A stretch of DNA of 64,000 nucleotides from Streptomyces agglomeratus (GTDB taxonomy: Bacteria; Actinomycetota; Actinomycetes; Streptomycetales; Streptomycetaceae). Made by a program: the position numbers and the translations under genes. The stretch lies in the NCBI RefSeq assembly GCF_001746415.1, contig NZ_MEHJ01000001.1, positions 5,586,501-5,650,500 on the forward strand. Reading direction: 5' to 3'. Each line of letters opens with the position of its first letter. Positions within the stretch are counted from its first letter, which is position 1. Below, piece after piece: positions 8,901-16,370 of the stretch. The notes beneath the pieces are model-generated. The model was not told the origin of the DNA and did not search any database. It saw only the letters and a program-made list of their open reading frames with translations.

Positions 8901-9555
8901 GCAGGTCCGCCATCAGCGCGATCTCCGACTCCTGGGCATCGACCATGCCCTGCGCCAGGGACCGCTCCACGGCGACCTCGCACCGGTCGGCGCACCCCTG
9001 GGCCATCGTGACGCCGCCCTTGTGGTGGGCCGTCATCAGCCGGAGGTAGAGGATCTCCGCCTGCCTGCCGTCCGCCGCCCGCAGCTTCGCCAGGTCGGTC
9101 CTGGTCGCCATGCCGGGCATCAGCGACCCGTCACGCACCTCGTGGGTCCCGTGCGACCCGTGCCCGCCGTGGCCGCCGTCCGATCCGGGCTTCGTCATCC
9201 AGGCCATCGGCTCGCCGGCGGAGACCTTCGGCAGCCCCCACAGGTCGAGCCAGCCGAGCATCATGCCCCGCTGGTTCGCCTGCGTGTTGGCGATGTCGTA
9301 CGCCAGCCTGCGCACCTCTTCGTTCTTCGTGCGGTCACGCACGATGAACGACATCTCCACCGCCTGCTGGTGATGCACCGACATGTCCCGCGCGAAGCCC
9401 GCGTCCGCCGAGTCCTCGGCGGGCGTACGGGACGCCGGGGAACCGCCACGGCCGCCGTCCTCGTTCCCGTTCCCGGCGGCGACCGTGACGGCCCCCGCCG
9501 CGAAAAGCAGCGCGAGCACGACGGCCGTGACGGCGGCCCAGTACGTACGCGTCAT
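8869..9555 (-). CDS. DUF305 family protein, exported, His-rich
   Basis: A 228-residue protein with an N-terminal signal or anchor (residues 4-27) and a DUF305 ferritin-like four-helix domain. The paired family motifs are MSVHHQQAVEMS and LMTAHHKGGVTMAQ, whose His and Met residues could bind a metal. A Gly/His stretch (HGGHGSHGTHEV) lies between them. DUF305 proteins are extracytoplasmic and often linked to copper or redox genes; their activity is not established. The ATG at 9555 overlaps the stop of the DUF3105 gene (TGATG), so the two are coupled. The 3' end overlaps the convergent hydrolase gene. Confidence 0.9.
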   Translation of the reverse strand: MTRTYWAAVTAVVLALLFAAGAVTVAAGNGNEDGGRGGSPASRTPAEDSADAGFARDMSVHHQQAVEMSFIVRDRTKNEEVRRLAYDIANTQANQRGMMLGWLDLWGLPKVSAGEPMAWMTKPGSDGGHGGHGSHGTHEVRDGSLMPGMATRTDLAKLRAADGRQAEILYLRLMTAHHKGGVTMAQGCADRCEVAVERSLAQGMVDAQESEIALMADLLKARGAAPRP

Positions 9556-10202
9556 CACTGAGCCAGTCCGCCGGTGCACGCCGCACCGGGCTCCGGCGTC
9601 TGCGGGCCCTGCACGTACTTCGTGAAGAACTGGTCGACCCGCGGGTCCGCGGCACTGTCCACGGTCACCTGCTTGCCCCAGGCGCTGAGCATGAGCGCAC
9701 CGGACTGGTCCTTGAGCGGGCTCATCAGCGAGTACGGGGTCTTGCCAACCTTCTCGGCGAGCTTCTTGACGTCCGCGTCGGACGCCTTGTCGTTGTACGT
9801 CACCCACACCGCGCCGTGCTCCAGCGAGTGCACGGCGTTGACCTTGGGGATCTCCTTCTTGTAGACGTCGCCCTCGCAGTTCATCCAGACCTGGGAGTGG
9901 TCGCCGCCCACCGGCGGTGTCATCGGGTACGAGACGTCCTTGTTGACGTGGTTGCGTCCCAGCTTCTTGGCGTCCCAGGACTTCTCGTCCGTCACGGGGG
10001 CCTTGGCCTGGGCCACCTTCTGTTCCTTCTTCTCCGACTCCTTGAGGAAGACGTAGGAGCCGAATCCGACCAGGCCGGCCACGACGGCCGTACTGATGCC
10101 GATCACGAGGAACCGGTTCCTGCGCTCGCGGGCCTGCTCGGCGCGGCGCATCTCCTCTATTCGGGCCTTGCGCGACGCGTTGGCGGTCTTGTTCGAAGCC
10201 AT
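9555..10202 (-). CDS. DUF3105 family membrane-anchored protein
   Basis: A 215-residue protein with a charged, Arg/Lys-rich cytoplasmic N-terminus (residues 1-30), one membrane helix (about 31-52) and an exported DUF3105 domain carrying SYPMTPPVGGDHSQVWMNCEG, LEHGAVWVTYN and a C-terminal Cys in PGAACTGG that may pair with the Cys of NCEG. The family is common in actinobacteria and of unknown function. The start is supported by AAGGA 8 bases upstream of the ATG. It is the middle gene of a three-gene minus-strand run (hypothetical, DUF3105, DUF305), and its stop overlaps the DUF305 start. Confidence 0.9.
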   Translation of the reverse strand: MASNKTANASRKARIEEMRRAEQARERRNRFLVIGISTAVVAGLVGFGSYVFLKESEKKEQKVAQAKAPVTDEKSWDAKKLGRNHVNKDVSYPMTPPVGGDHSQVWMNCEGDVYKKEIPKVNAVHSLEHGAVWVTYNDKASDADVKKLAEKVGKTPYSLMSPLKDQSGALMLSAWGKQVTVDSAADPRVDQFFTKYVQGPQTPEPGAACTGGLAQ

Positions 10203-10264
10203 GGTGTAAGTCCTTCGCCTGCTGGGAGGGGGGTCTGATGCGGGTCCGGGTGCGGGCGGCCCGG

Positions 10265-10735
10265 CTACGTCCGCATCACCTGAAGGACATGGCGTCCGGG
10301 CGCCCGCGGGAGCACCCCGGGGCCGCGTACCGGATCGGCGGCGGCCGGCGGGGGGAGGTGCTGCGGCTCCGCGGCCACCGGAGTGGCCGGCGGCGGCGCG
10401 CTGAGTACGGCGGGGGACAGGTGCGGGGAGACGCCGCAGTGGCGGGAGTCGTACGGGCAGATGTACGCCGACCCGTCCCGCGCGGAAGCGGCGTCCGGCG
10501 CCGGGACGTGCGGGGCGGCCGGTGCGCCGGCGAACGCGCCGGGCGGTACGGCCGCCGGTACGGCTTCCGCGGCGACCGCGGCCGGGGCGCCGGTCCCGTG
10601 GTGATCCCGGGGCTCGGGGCCCGTACCCAGGCAGACGAAGAGCGCGGCGAGCAGCGTCGCCACGGCGCTCAGCAGCGCCGTGGGACGTGTGGTGCGCCTG
10701 TTGCGCCCGGTGCGGGATTGCCGCCGTCCCCCCAT
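10265..10735 (-). CDS. Membrane-anchored Ala/Pro-rich hypothetical protein with a two-Cys motif
   Basis: A 156-residue protein: basic N-terminus with GRRQSRTGRNRRTTRP, one hydrophobic helix (about residues 22-43), then a low-complexity Ala/Pro exported part with one ordered-looking motif, YICPYDSRHCGVSPHLSPAV (about residues 91-110), whose two Cys are seven residues apart. I do not recognise a characterised family. It heads the run that continues with DUF3105 (62-base gap) and DUF305, so a shared extracytoplasmic role is plausible. Ala/Pro richness makes the frame less certain than for its neighbours, but the signal-anchor and Cys motif argue that it is real. Confidence 0.65.
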   Translation of the reverse strand: MGGRRQSRTGRNRRTTRPTALLSAVATLLAALFVCLGTGPEPRDHHGTGAPAAVAAEAVPAAVPPGAFAGAPAAPHVPAPDAASARDGSAYICPYDSRHCGVSPHLSPAVLSAPPPATPVAAEPQHLPPPAAADPVRGPGVLPRAPGRHVLQVMRT

Positions 10736-10844
10736 GGGCGGAAATCGTAGTGTGCGACGGCGCTCCGTACGTCACACGGGCCGCAACCCGTTGTCCTCGC
10801 AGGCGGGGATGTTTTGCGCCGGGGCGACCGGCAACCCGACGTTC

Positions 10845-11810
10845 ATGGTGCAAATCGGATACACGATGATGACCGAGCAGGCCGGGCCCCGTGAACTGGT
10901 CGACCATGTGGTCGCCGCGGAGCGCGCCGGTTTCGACTTCTCCGTCACGTCGGACCACTACTTCCCGTGGCTGGCCGAGCAGGGACACGCCCCGTACGCG
11001 TGGAGCGTGCTCGGAGCGGCGGCCCAGGCCACCTCCCGCATTCCCCTGATGACGTACGTGACCTGCCCCACGGTCCGCTACCACCCCGCCGTCGTCGCCC
11101 AGAAGGCCGCGACCGTGCAGTTGCTGGCGGAGGGCCGGTTCCGGCTGGGGCTCGGTTCCGGCGAGAACCTCAACGAGCACGTCGTCGGCGGGGGCTGGCC
11201 CGCGGCCCACGTCCGCCTGGAGATGCTGGAGGAAGCCGTGGAGATCATCCGCGCGCTGTTCGCCGGCGGCGACGTCAGCCACCACGGCACGCACTACGAC
11301 GTCGAGAACGCGCGCCTGTGGGACCTGCCCGACCCGCTTCCGCCGATCGGCATCGCCGTGTCCGGCGAGCGGTCCTGCGAACTCGCCGGCCGTCTGGGCG
11401 ACCTCGTCATCGCCACCGAGCCCAAGGGGGAACTCCTCGACGCCTTCGACCGCCACGGCGGCGGCGGAAAGCCCCGGATCGGGCAGCTGCCGGTCTGCTT
11501 CGACACCGACCGGGACGCGGCGGTCGAGCGGGCGCACGAGCAGTTCCGCTGGTTCGGCGGCGGCTGGAAGGTCAACGCGGAGCTGCCCGGACCGGCCGCG
11601 TTCGCCGGCGCCACCCGGTTCGTACGGCCCGAGGACGTCGCCGAGTCCATTCCCTGCGGCTCGGACGTCGGGGCGTTCGTCGAGGCGGTACGGCCCTACG
11701 CCGACGCGGGCTTCACCGAGATCGCGCTGGTCCAGGTCGGCGGCGAGCACCAGCGCCCGTTCATCGACTGGGCGGAGAAGGAGCTGCTGCCGGCCCTGCG
11801 CGAACTCTGA
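10845..11810 (+). CDS. LLM-class F420-dependent oxidoreductase
   Basis: A 321-residue luciferase-like (TIM-barrel) oxidoreductase, closest in pattern to F420-dependent glucose-6-phosphate dehydrogenase-like enzymes: GYTMMTEQAGPRELVDHVVA at the N-terminus, SVTSDHYFPW, TYVTCPTVRYHPAVVAQKAA, GRFRLGLGSGENLNEH and a C-terminal FTEIALVQVGG. It would transfer hydride between F420 and an unknown substrate. The ATG at 10845 is chosen because homologous sequence begins there; codons before it look non-coding. It is divergent from the DUF3105 operon and convergent with the VOC protein gene. Family secure, substrate unknown. Confidence 0.92.
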   Translation: MVQIGYTMMTEQAGPRELVDHVVAAERAGFDFSVTSDHYFPWLAEQGHAPYAWSVLGAAAQATSRIPLMTYVTCPTVRYHPAVVAQKAATVQLLAEGRFRLGLGSGENLNEHVVGGGWPAAHVRLEMLEEAVEIIRALFAGGDVSHHGTHYDVENARLWDLPDPLPPIGIAVSGERSCELAGRLGDLVIATEPKGELLDAFDRHGGGGKPRIGQLPVCFDTDRDAAVERAHEQFRWFGGGWKVNAELPGPAAFAGATRFVRPEDVAESIPCGSDVGAFVEAVRPYADAGFTEIALVQVGGEHQRPFIDWAEKELLPALREL

Positions 11811-11839
11811 ACCCGGCCCGGCCCGGCCGCGGCCCGGGG

Positions 11840-12229
11840 TCAGCGCGGAGCGAACCGGTGCGCCAGCGTGAAGGAGTGTCCGGCCGGATCGGAGTACACG
11901 CGCTCGTCGCGCGGCCCGCTGTTGTCCTTCGTGTCCACGGGCCGCGCGCCGAGGCTCACGGCCTCGCGCTCCGCCTCGTCCATGTCACCTCGCTCGACCA
12001 GGATCCGCAGATGCGCCTGCTGCGAGTCCTCCGGGCGCGGCCAGCTGGGCGGCGCGTAACCGTGGTCCCTGCGGATCGCCATGAAGACACCCTGATGCCC
12101 CACGACCTCGACGAAGTCGGGGTTGGTCCCGGTCCGGGCCTCCCCGCCCAGCAGTCCGGCGTAGAACTCCGCCAGCACCTCGGGCTCCGCGCAGTCCAGT
12201 ACGAGAACGCTCTGCTTCGCCACCGTCAT
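11840..12229 (-). CDS. VOC (glyoxalase/bleomycin-resistance fold) family protein
   Basis: A 129-residue single-domain VOC protein: a first beta-alpha-beta unit (SVLVLDCAEPEVLAEFYAGL, residues 7-26) with FVEVVGHQGVFMAIRRDHGY and a second ending in ERVYSDPAGHSFTLAHRF. Proteins of this fold are dioxygenases, isomerases or drug-sequestering proteins; the specific role is open. The ATG at 12229 follows GGGGAGAGAGC, a reasonable ribosome binding site. It stands alone and is convergent with the LLM oxidoreductase. Confidence 0.88.
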   Translation of the reverse strand: MTVAKQSVLVLDCAEPEVLAEFYAGLLGGEARTGTNPDFVEVVGHQGVFMAIRRDHGYAPPSWPRPEDSQQAHLRILVERGDMDEAEREAVSLGARPVDTKDNSGPRDERVYSDPAGHSFTLAHRFAPR

Positions 12230-12444
12230 GTGCTCTCTCCCCAATCCCCGGTGGGCCGGGCGGCCCCTCACCCGCGTACCCAGCGGGTGCGACGGCACAC
12301 GGACCGTCACGGAGCGACAACCCGTAGCGGAGCGGCGACGCATCACGGCCGGGCGAGCGGGTACCCGCTGCTGTCTCCGGTCGCGCAGGCGATCCCGCCG
12401 GGTGAGCCTGGGGATCGGCGACGACGAGAGAAAGAAGCCCCACA

Positions 12445-12828
12445 GTGAACAGCACGGAACACTCCGGAACGCAGGTCCTGGTCGAACTCACCGGCAGCTC
12501 CAAGGAGGACGCCAACGCCGTCTTCGGCGCCCTGTGCACCGCCTTCGAGTCCGACCGTGAGGCCGACGAGGAACTGCACAACGGCGTGAACGGACGTCCG
12601 ATGGTGTGGAGCGCCACCTACGACGTGTTCGGCGTACGGGAACAGGCCGCCCCCGCACGGCTGACGGCGCCCGTCACCGTCACGCTCCAGGGCGGCTACC
12701 GCGCGGTGGACCAGGTGCGCGAGCAGCTCGCGGTGGCGTTCGCGGTCCAGGAGGAGGGCTCGGCTTCCGGCGACCAGGAGAAGGAGCTCCAGCTGCGTCT
12801 GGAGAGCGGGCCCGGGACCTCGCCATGA
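12445..12828 (+). CDS. Hypothetical protein, alpha/beta, coupled to DUF6328 gene
   Basis: A 127-residue soluble protein with a GTG start. It has no signal or membrane segment. The pattern VLVELTGSSKEDANAVFGAL...AFESD, later VTVTLQGGYRAVDQVREQLAVAFAV, suggests a small alpha/beta sandwich with two similar beta-alpha units. I do not recognise a named family. Its stop overlaps the ATG of the DUF6328 membrane protein gene, so the two are likely made together. Codon use (strong GC at third positions) supports coding. Confidence 0.75.
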   Translation: MNSTEHSGTQVLVELTGSSKEDANAVFGALCTAFESDREADEELHNGVNGRPMVWSATYDVFGVREQAAPARLTAPVTVTLQGGYRAVDQVREQLAVAFAVQEEGSASGDQEKELQLRLESGPGTSP

Positions 12829-13355
12829 CCGACGGCGGCGGGACGGGCGAGGGCGGAAGGGTCCGGGAACCGGACACCAACCTCCGCCGGGGCCGCCACG
12901 AGACCGAGGAAGAGCGGGCGGACCGGCTCTGGGCCGAGCTGCTCCAGGAACTTCGGGTCGCGCAGACCGGCGTACAGATCCTCTTCGGCTTCCTGCTGAC
13001 CGTCGTCTTCCAGCCGCGTTTCACCGACCTGTCGGCGACCGACAAGGACTTCTACGTCGTCACGGTGGTGCTCGGCGCCGCCACGGTGGGCGCGCTCGTC
13101 GGACCCGTGTCCTTCCACCGGCTGGTCACCGGCCGCCGGATCAAGCCGCAGACCGTCCGGTGGGCGTCGCGGCTGACCGTCGTCGGCCTGGTGCTGATGC
13201 TGTGCACGATGGCGTCGGCCCTGCTGCTGATCCTGCGCGTCGCGGTACGCGACACCACCGCGATGTGGCTGGTCGGCGGCCTCGTGCTGTGGTTCGTCCT
13301 GTGCTGGTTCGTACTGCCCGCCTGGGCCCGGTACGCCAGTGCGGGCAGGCACTGA
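12825..13355 (+). CDS. DUF6328 family membrane protein
   Basis: A 176-residue protein with a charged N-terminus (GRHETEEERADRLWAELLQE), then four membrane helices between residues 47 and 168. The segment LQELRVAQTGVQILFGFLLT, followed by PVSFHRLVTGR in the cytoplasmic loop, is characteristic of DUF6328 proteins, common in actinobacteria and of unknown function. ATGA overlap with the upstream hypothetical gene indicates translational coupling. The gene's last codons form the left arm of a terminator stem. Confidence 0.85.
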   Translation: MTDGGGTGEGGRVREPDTNLRRGRHETEEERADRLWAELLQELRVAQTGVQILFGFLLTVVFQPRFTDLSATDKDFYVVTVVLGAATVGALVGPVSFHRLVTGRRIKPQTVRWASRLTVVGLVLMLCTMASALLLILRVAVRDTTAMWLVGGLVLWFVLCWFVLPAWARYASAGRH

Positions 13356-13378
13356 CCGAAGTCACTGCCTGCCCGCAC
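13339..13378. terminator. Bidirectional terminator between DUF6328 and the DEAD-box helicase
   Basis: Perfect 13-bp inverted repeat GTGCGGGCAGGCA / TGCCTGCCCGCAC with a 14-base loop. The left arm overlaps the 3' end of the DUF6328 gene and the right arm ends 26 bases before the end of the convergent helicase gene, so it can serve both. Confidence 0.8.
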
Positions 13379-13403
13379 CGGATGTCGGACCGTGCCGCTG
13401 TGC

Positions 13404-14939
13404 TTACGCGGCGCCGCCGCGGCTGCTGCCCGCGCTGCTGCCGGCGCCGGTGCCGCCGTACGAGCGGCGGCGCGCCTGCGCCGGAGCGCTGCGGCGGCCA
13501 CGCTGCGAGGACGCGCTGCGGGCCGGGCGCTCCCGGACCGGCGACGAGATGACGACGGGAACGCCGGACGGGGCCTGCGCGCCGGTGATCCGGCTCAGCT
13601 CGGCGTCACCGGAGCGGACCTGGGCGGTCTGCGGGGTGATGCCGGCGGCCTGCATCAGGCGGGACATCTCACGGCGCTGGTTGGGCTGCACCAGCGTGAC
13701 GACGCTGCCGGACTCGCCCGCGCGGGCGGTACGGCCGCCGCGGTGCAGGTAGTCCTTGTGGTCGGTCGGCGGGTCGACGTTGACGACCAGGTCGAGGTTG
13801 TCGACGTGGATGCCGCGGGCCGCGACGTTGGTCGCCACCAGTACGGTCACATGCCCGCTCTTGAACTGGTCGAGGGTGCGCGTGCGCTGCGGCTGCGACT
13901 TCCCGCCGTGCAACGCGGCCGCCCGTACGCCGCTGGCCAGCAGGTCCCGGGTCAGCCGGTCCACGGCGTGCTTGGTGTCCAGGAACATGATCACCTTGCC
14001 GTCGCGGGCGGCGATCTCGGTGGCCGTGGCCTGCTTGTCGGCCGGGTGGACGTGCAGCAGGTGGTGCTCCATCGTCGTCACCGCGCCCTGTGCGGCGTCG
14101 ACCGAGTGGACCACCGGGTCGGTCAGGTAGTTGCGGACCAGCTTGTCGACATTGCGGTCGAGGGTGGCCGAGAACAGCATCGTCTGGCCCTCGGGCGCGA
14201 CCTGCTGGAGCAGCTCGGTGACCTGCGGCATGAAGCCCATGTCGGTCATCTGGTCGGCCTCGTCCAGCACCGTGATCTTCACCTGGTCCAGGCGGCAGTC
14301 CCGGCGGTCGATGAGGTCCTTGAGCCGGCCCGGGGTCGCCACGACGACCTCGGCCCCGGTGCGCAGGGCGCCGGCCTGGCGGCCGATCGACATGCCGCCG
14401 ACGACCGTGGCGACACGCAGTCGCACGGCGCGGGCGTAGGGGGTCAGGGCGTCGGTGACCTGCTGGGCGAGCTCACGGGTCGGTACGAGCACCAGAGCCA
14501 GCGGCTGACGCGGCTCGGCGCGCTTGCCGGCCGTCCTGGCCAGCAGCGCCAGCCCGAAGGCGAGCGTCTTGCCGGAGCCGGTACGGCCGCGGCCCAGGAC
14601 GTCGCGTCCGGTCAGCGTGTTCGGCAGGGTGGCGGCCTGGATGGGGAACGGCACGGTCACGCCCTGGGCGGTGAGCGCCGTCAGCAGGGCCGCGGGCATG
14701 TCCAGCTCGTCGAATGCCTCGACCGCCGGCAGTGCCGGCGAGGTGCCGACCGGAAGGGCGAACTCACCCTGCGGCGCCGAGGAACGGCGCTGGGGGGACC
14801 GGCCCGACGAGCCGGAGGAGCGGTTGGGCGCCGCGGGGCGGAAGCGCTCGCCGCGGTCGCTGGTGCGGCCGGCGAAGTTGCCGCCGGCGCGGGTACGGGA
14901 AAATCGGTCACGGTCGTTGGAGCGTGCTGCGCGGTTCAT
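13404..14939 (-). CDS. DEAD-box ATP-dependent RNA helicase
   Basis: Unwinds structured RNA; bacterial members act in ribosome assembly, mRNA decay and cold adaptation. The 511-residue protein has a basic Arg/Gly/Ser N-terminus (1-50), Q-motif region TVPFPIQAATLPNTLTGRDV, Walker A GRTGSGKT (near 117-123), PTRELAQQV, VLDEADQM (near 224), SATL (near 256), VATNVAARGIHVDNLDLVVN, HRGGRTARAGESG and a basic tail. The catalytic motif reads DEAD. The ATG at 14939 has GGAGGG at a good distance. It lies beside a CspA gene on the same strand and has a leader of about 280 bases, both pointing to cold-shock control. Confidence 0.95.
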   Translation of the reverse strand: MNRAARSNDRDRFSRTRAGGNFAGRTSDRGERFRPAAPNRSSGSSGRSPQRRSSAPQGEFALPVGTSPALPAVEAFDELDMPAALLTALTAQGVTVPFPIQAATLPNTLTGRDVLGRGRTGSGKTLAFGLALLARTAGKRAEPRQPLALVLVPTRELAQQVTDALTPYARAVRLRVATVVGGMSIGRQAGALRTGAEVVVATPGRLKDLIDRRDCRLDQVKITVLDEADQMTDMGFMPQVTELLQQVAPEGQTMLFSATLDRNVDKLVRNYLTDPVVHSVDAAQGAVTTMEHHLLHVHPADKQATATEIAARDGKVIMFLDTKHAVDRLTRDLLASGVRAAALHGGKSQPQRTRTLDQFKSGHVTVLVATNVAARGIHVDNLDLVVNVDPPTDHKDYLHRGGRTARAGESGSVVTLVQPNQRREMSRLMQAAGITPQTAQVRSGDAELSRITGAQAPSGVPVVISSPVRERPARSASSQRGRRSAPAQARRRSYGGTGAGSSAGSSRGGAA

Positions 14940-15217
14940 CTGAACCCTCCTCGATGGGCACGTATCGAGGAATTCCGGGCAGCGGTTACCGCGTGGGTTA
15001 CTGCTGCAAGGAATCGCAAGAACGAGCCGATAATTAAAAAGCCGAAATGAAGCCGGTCGAAAAGGTTTGGAAGCCTTTTGGCCGGGAGCTTCGAAGTGGC
15101 TGCATTCCGCGCGAAGAAAGCGCGGAGGCGGCGGGGCGACGAGAATCGTGGCCGACCGCTCATGAGTCGGACGCGCTGGAGGGGCGACCGAGTCGGGGCA
15201 ACGATTCAAAGCAACGA
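14940..15217 (-). promoter_or_regulatory. Long structured leader/promoter region of the DEAD-box helicase gene
   Basis: No gene is seen in these 278 bases. In the transcribed (minus) direction they contain CCGCGC / GCGCGG (15107-15112 with 15120-15125), then AAAAGG / CCTTTT (15060-15065 with 15074-15079), then a short dyad followed by CTTTTTAATTAT (about 15030). The last is very AT-rich for this genome and terminator-like. GGAGGG near 14950 is the ribosome binding site. Such leaders are known for autoregulated cold-shock helicases; control here is inference. Confidence 0.5.
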
Positions 15218-15251
15218 GACGGGGCCCGCACCCTCAGGTGCGGGCCCCGTC
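15218..15251 (-). terminator. Intrinsic terminator of the cold-shock protein gene
   Basis: Perfect 15-bp stem GACGGGGCCCGCACC / GGTGCGGGCCCCGTC with a four-base loop, starting 19 bases past the CspA-family stop. It isolates that gene from the helicase transcription unit. Confidence 0.9.
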
Positions 15252-15270
15252 CGTGTAGTACGCGTCAGCG

Positions 15271-15474
15271 TCAGGCGGGAACGATGTTCTCGGCCTGCGG
15301 GCCCTTCTGGCCCTGCGTGACGTCGAAGGTCACCTTCTGGCCTTCCTGAAGCTCACGGAAGCCCTGGGTGGCGATGTTGGAGTAGTGGGCGAAGACGTCA
15401 GCGCCGCCACCCTCCTGCTCGATGAAGCCGAAACCCTTTTCGGCGTTGAACCACTTCACGGTGCCAGAAGCCAT
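15271..15474 (-). CDS. CspA-family cold-shock protein
   Basis: A 67-residue single-domain cold-shock protein that binds single-stranded RNA or DNA and acts as an RNA chaperone. RNP1 is GFGFIEQ (residues 14-20) and RNP2 is DVFAHYS (about residues 26-32). The N-terminus [14 protein letters not shown] and the C-terminus [10 protein letters not shown] are typical of actinobacterial SC7.0/CspA-like proteins. AGGAG lies 7 bases before the ATG. The gene has a leader of about 165 bases and a strong terminator, so it is a single-gene transcript. Family secure. Confidence 0.97.
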   Translation of the reverse strand: MASGTVKWFNAEKGFGFIEQEGGGADVFAHYSNIATQGFRELQEGQKVTFDVTQGQKGPQAENIVPA

Positions 15475-15652
15475 GTCAATTCTCCTTTGGAGCAGTGCCG
15501 AAGGCCGCCCTGTGCGGACTTCGAGTCGCGTTGCCGCGATGATTGCCCCGTCCGGAACAAAGCACCGGAAATACGAAAGTGCGCCCGCAGCGGATGAGCC
15601 GCGGGAGCACTTGAAGTTTTGGGAACCACAACTGCAACTGAGATCAACAGTA
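15475..15652 (-). promoter_or_regulatory. Promoter (extended -10) and 5' leader of the cold-shock gene
   Basis: On the minus strand TGCTACTGT (TACTGT at 15652-15647) is a plausible extended -10. The -35 at the matching distance (CTGGCG) is poor. A leader of roughly 165 bases follows, with an imperfect hairpin from CCCGC and GCGGG around 15585-15606. Long structured leaders are typical of cspA genes and can act as thermosensors. Start site and folding are not measured. Confidence 0.5.
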
Positions 15653-15748
15653 GCACGGTGCGGCCGACGCGCCAGGGGGCTTTCGTCACATCCGCCGTGG
15701 CGCCATAAACCCTCCACGCACGCCGCTTTAATTTCTACAGCTGCCGCG

Positions 15749-16084
15749 TCAGATATTTTGCTCGCGGAGTTGCTCGTTCATACGCAGGGCGTCTTCCAGC
15801 TGGTCTTCGAGGATGACGATCCGGCAGGCGGCGTCGATCGGGGTGCCCTGGTCGACCAGTTCGCGGGCCCGGGCGGCCACGCGCAGCTGGTAACGGGAGT
15901 AACGGCGGTGGCCGCCCTCCGAGCGCAGCGGGGTGATGAGCCGCGCCTCGCCGATGGCCCGCAGGAACGCGGGGGTGGTGCCGATCATCTCGGCGGCCCG
16001 GCCCATGGTGTAGGCGGGGAAGTCGTCGTCGTCGAAGCGGTCGGCCTTGGTGGTCCGATGGGACTGCGCGGTCACTTGCACCAT
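15749..16084 (-). CDS. MerR-like helix-turn-helix regulator, short
   Basis: A 111-residue protein with a MerR-type winged helix: [20 protein letters not shown] (about residues 25-44), [18 protein letters not shown] and a helical tail with DLVDQG-like turn and [19 protein letters not shown], probably a dimerising coiled coil. No ligand-binding domain follows, so it resembles the short MerR group rather than metal sensors. Targets unknown. It is adjacent to the cold-shock gene on the same strand, but the 275-base gap with a csp promoter argues for separate transcription. The start codon follows closely on GCTACAGAAG with no clear Shine-Dalgarno. Confidence 0.85.
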   Translation of the reverse strand: MVQVTAQSHRTTKADRFDDDDFPAYTMGRAAEMIGTTPAFLRAIGEARLITPLRSEGGHRRYSRYQLRVAARARELVDQGTPIDAACRIVILEDQLEDALRMNEQLREQNI

Positions 16085-16370
16085 CTTCTGTAGCGCTCGG
16101 GGCGGACACTACGAGTGTGGCATGTCTGCTGCCGCCGTGGCAGATTTTCCTCCGCCGACGCCCGAGCCCGGGGCCGCTCCGGCGTGCCGTGGGCACTATG
16201 GAGGAGGCGGCGGGGAGACGGGACACGGGCGTTCACCCGTACGGCCCCGGATGTCGGCCCCGGGGGCCGCAATGTGTTGGAAACCGTGTGGTGGGATGCT
16301 CAAGTGCCCCGACGTGCGCCCGAGGCGTGGGAGCAGGCGGCTTGACCAGCAAGGATGGGTAGGAAACCAG

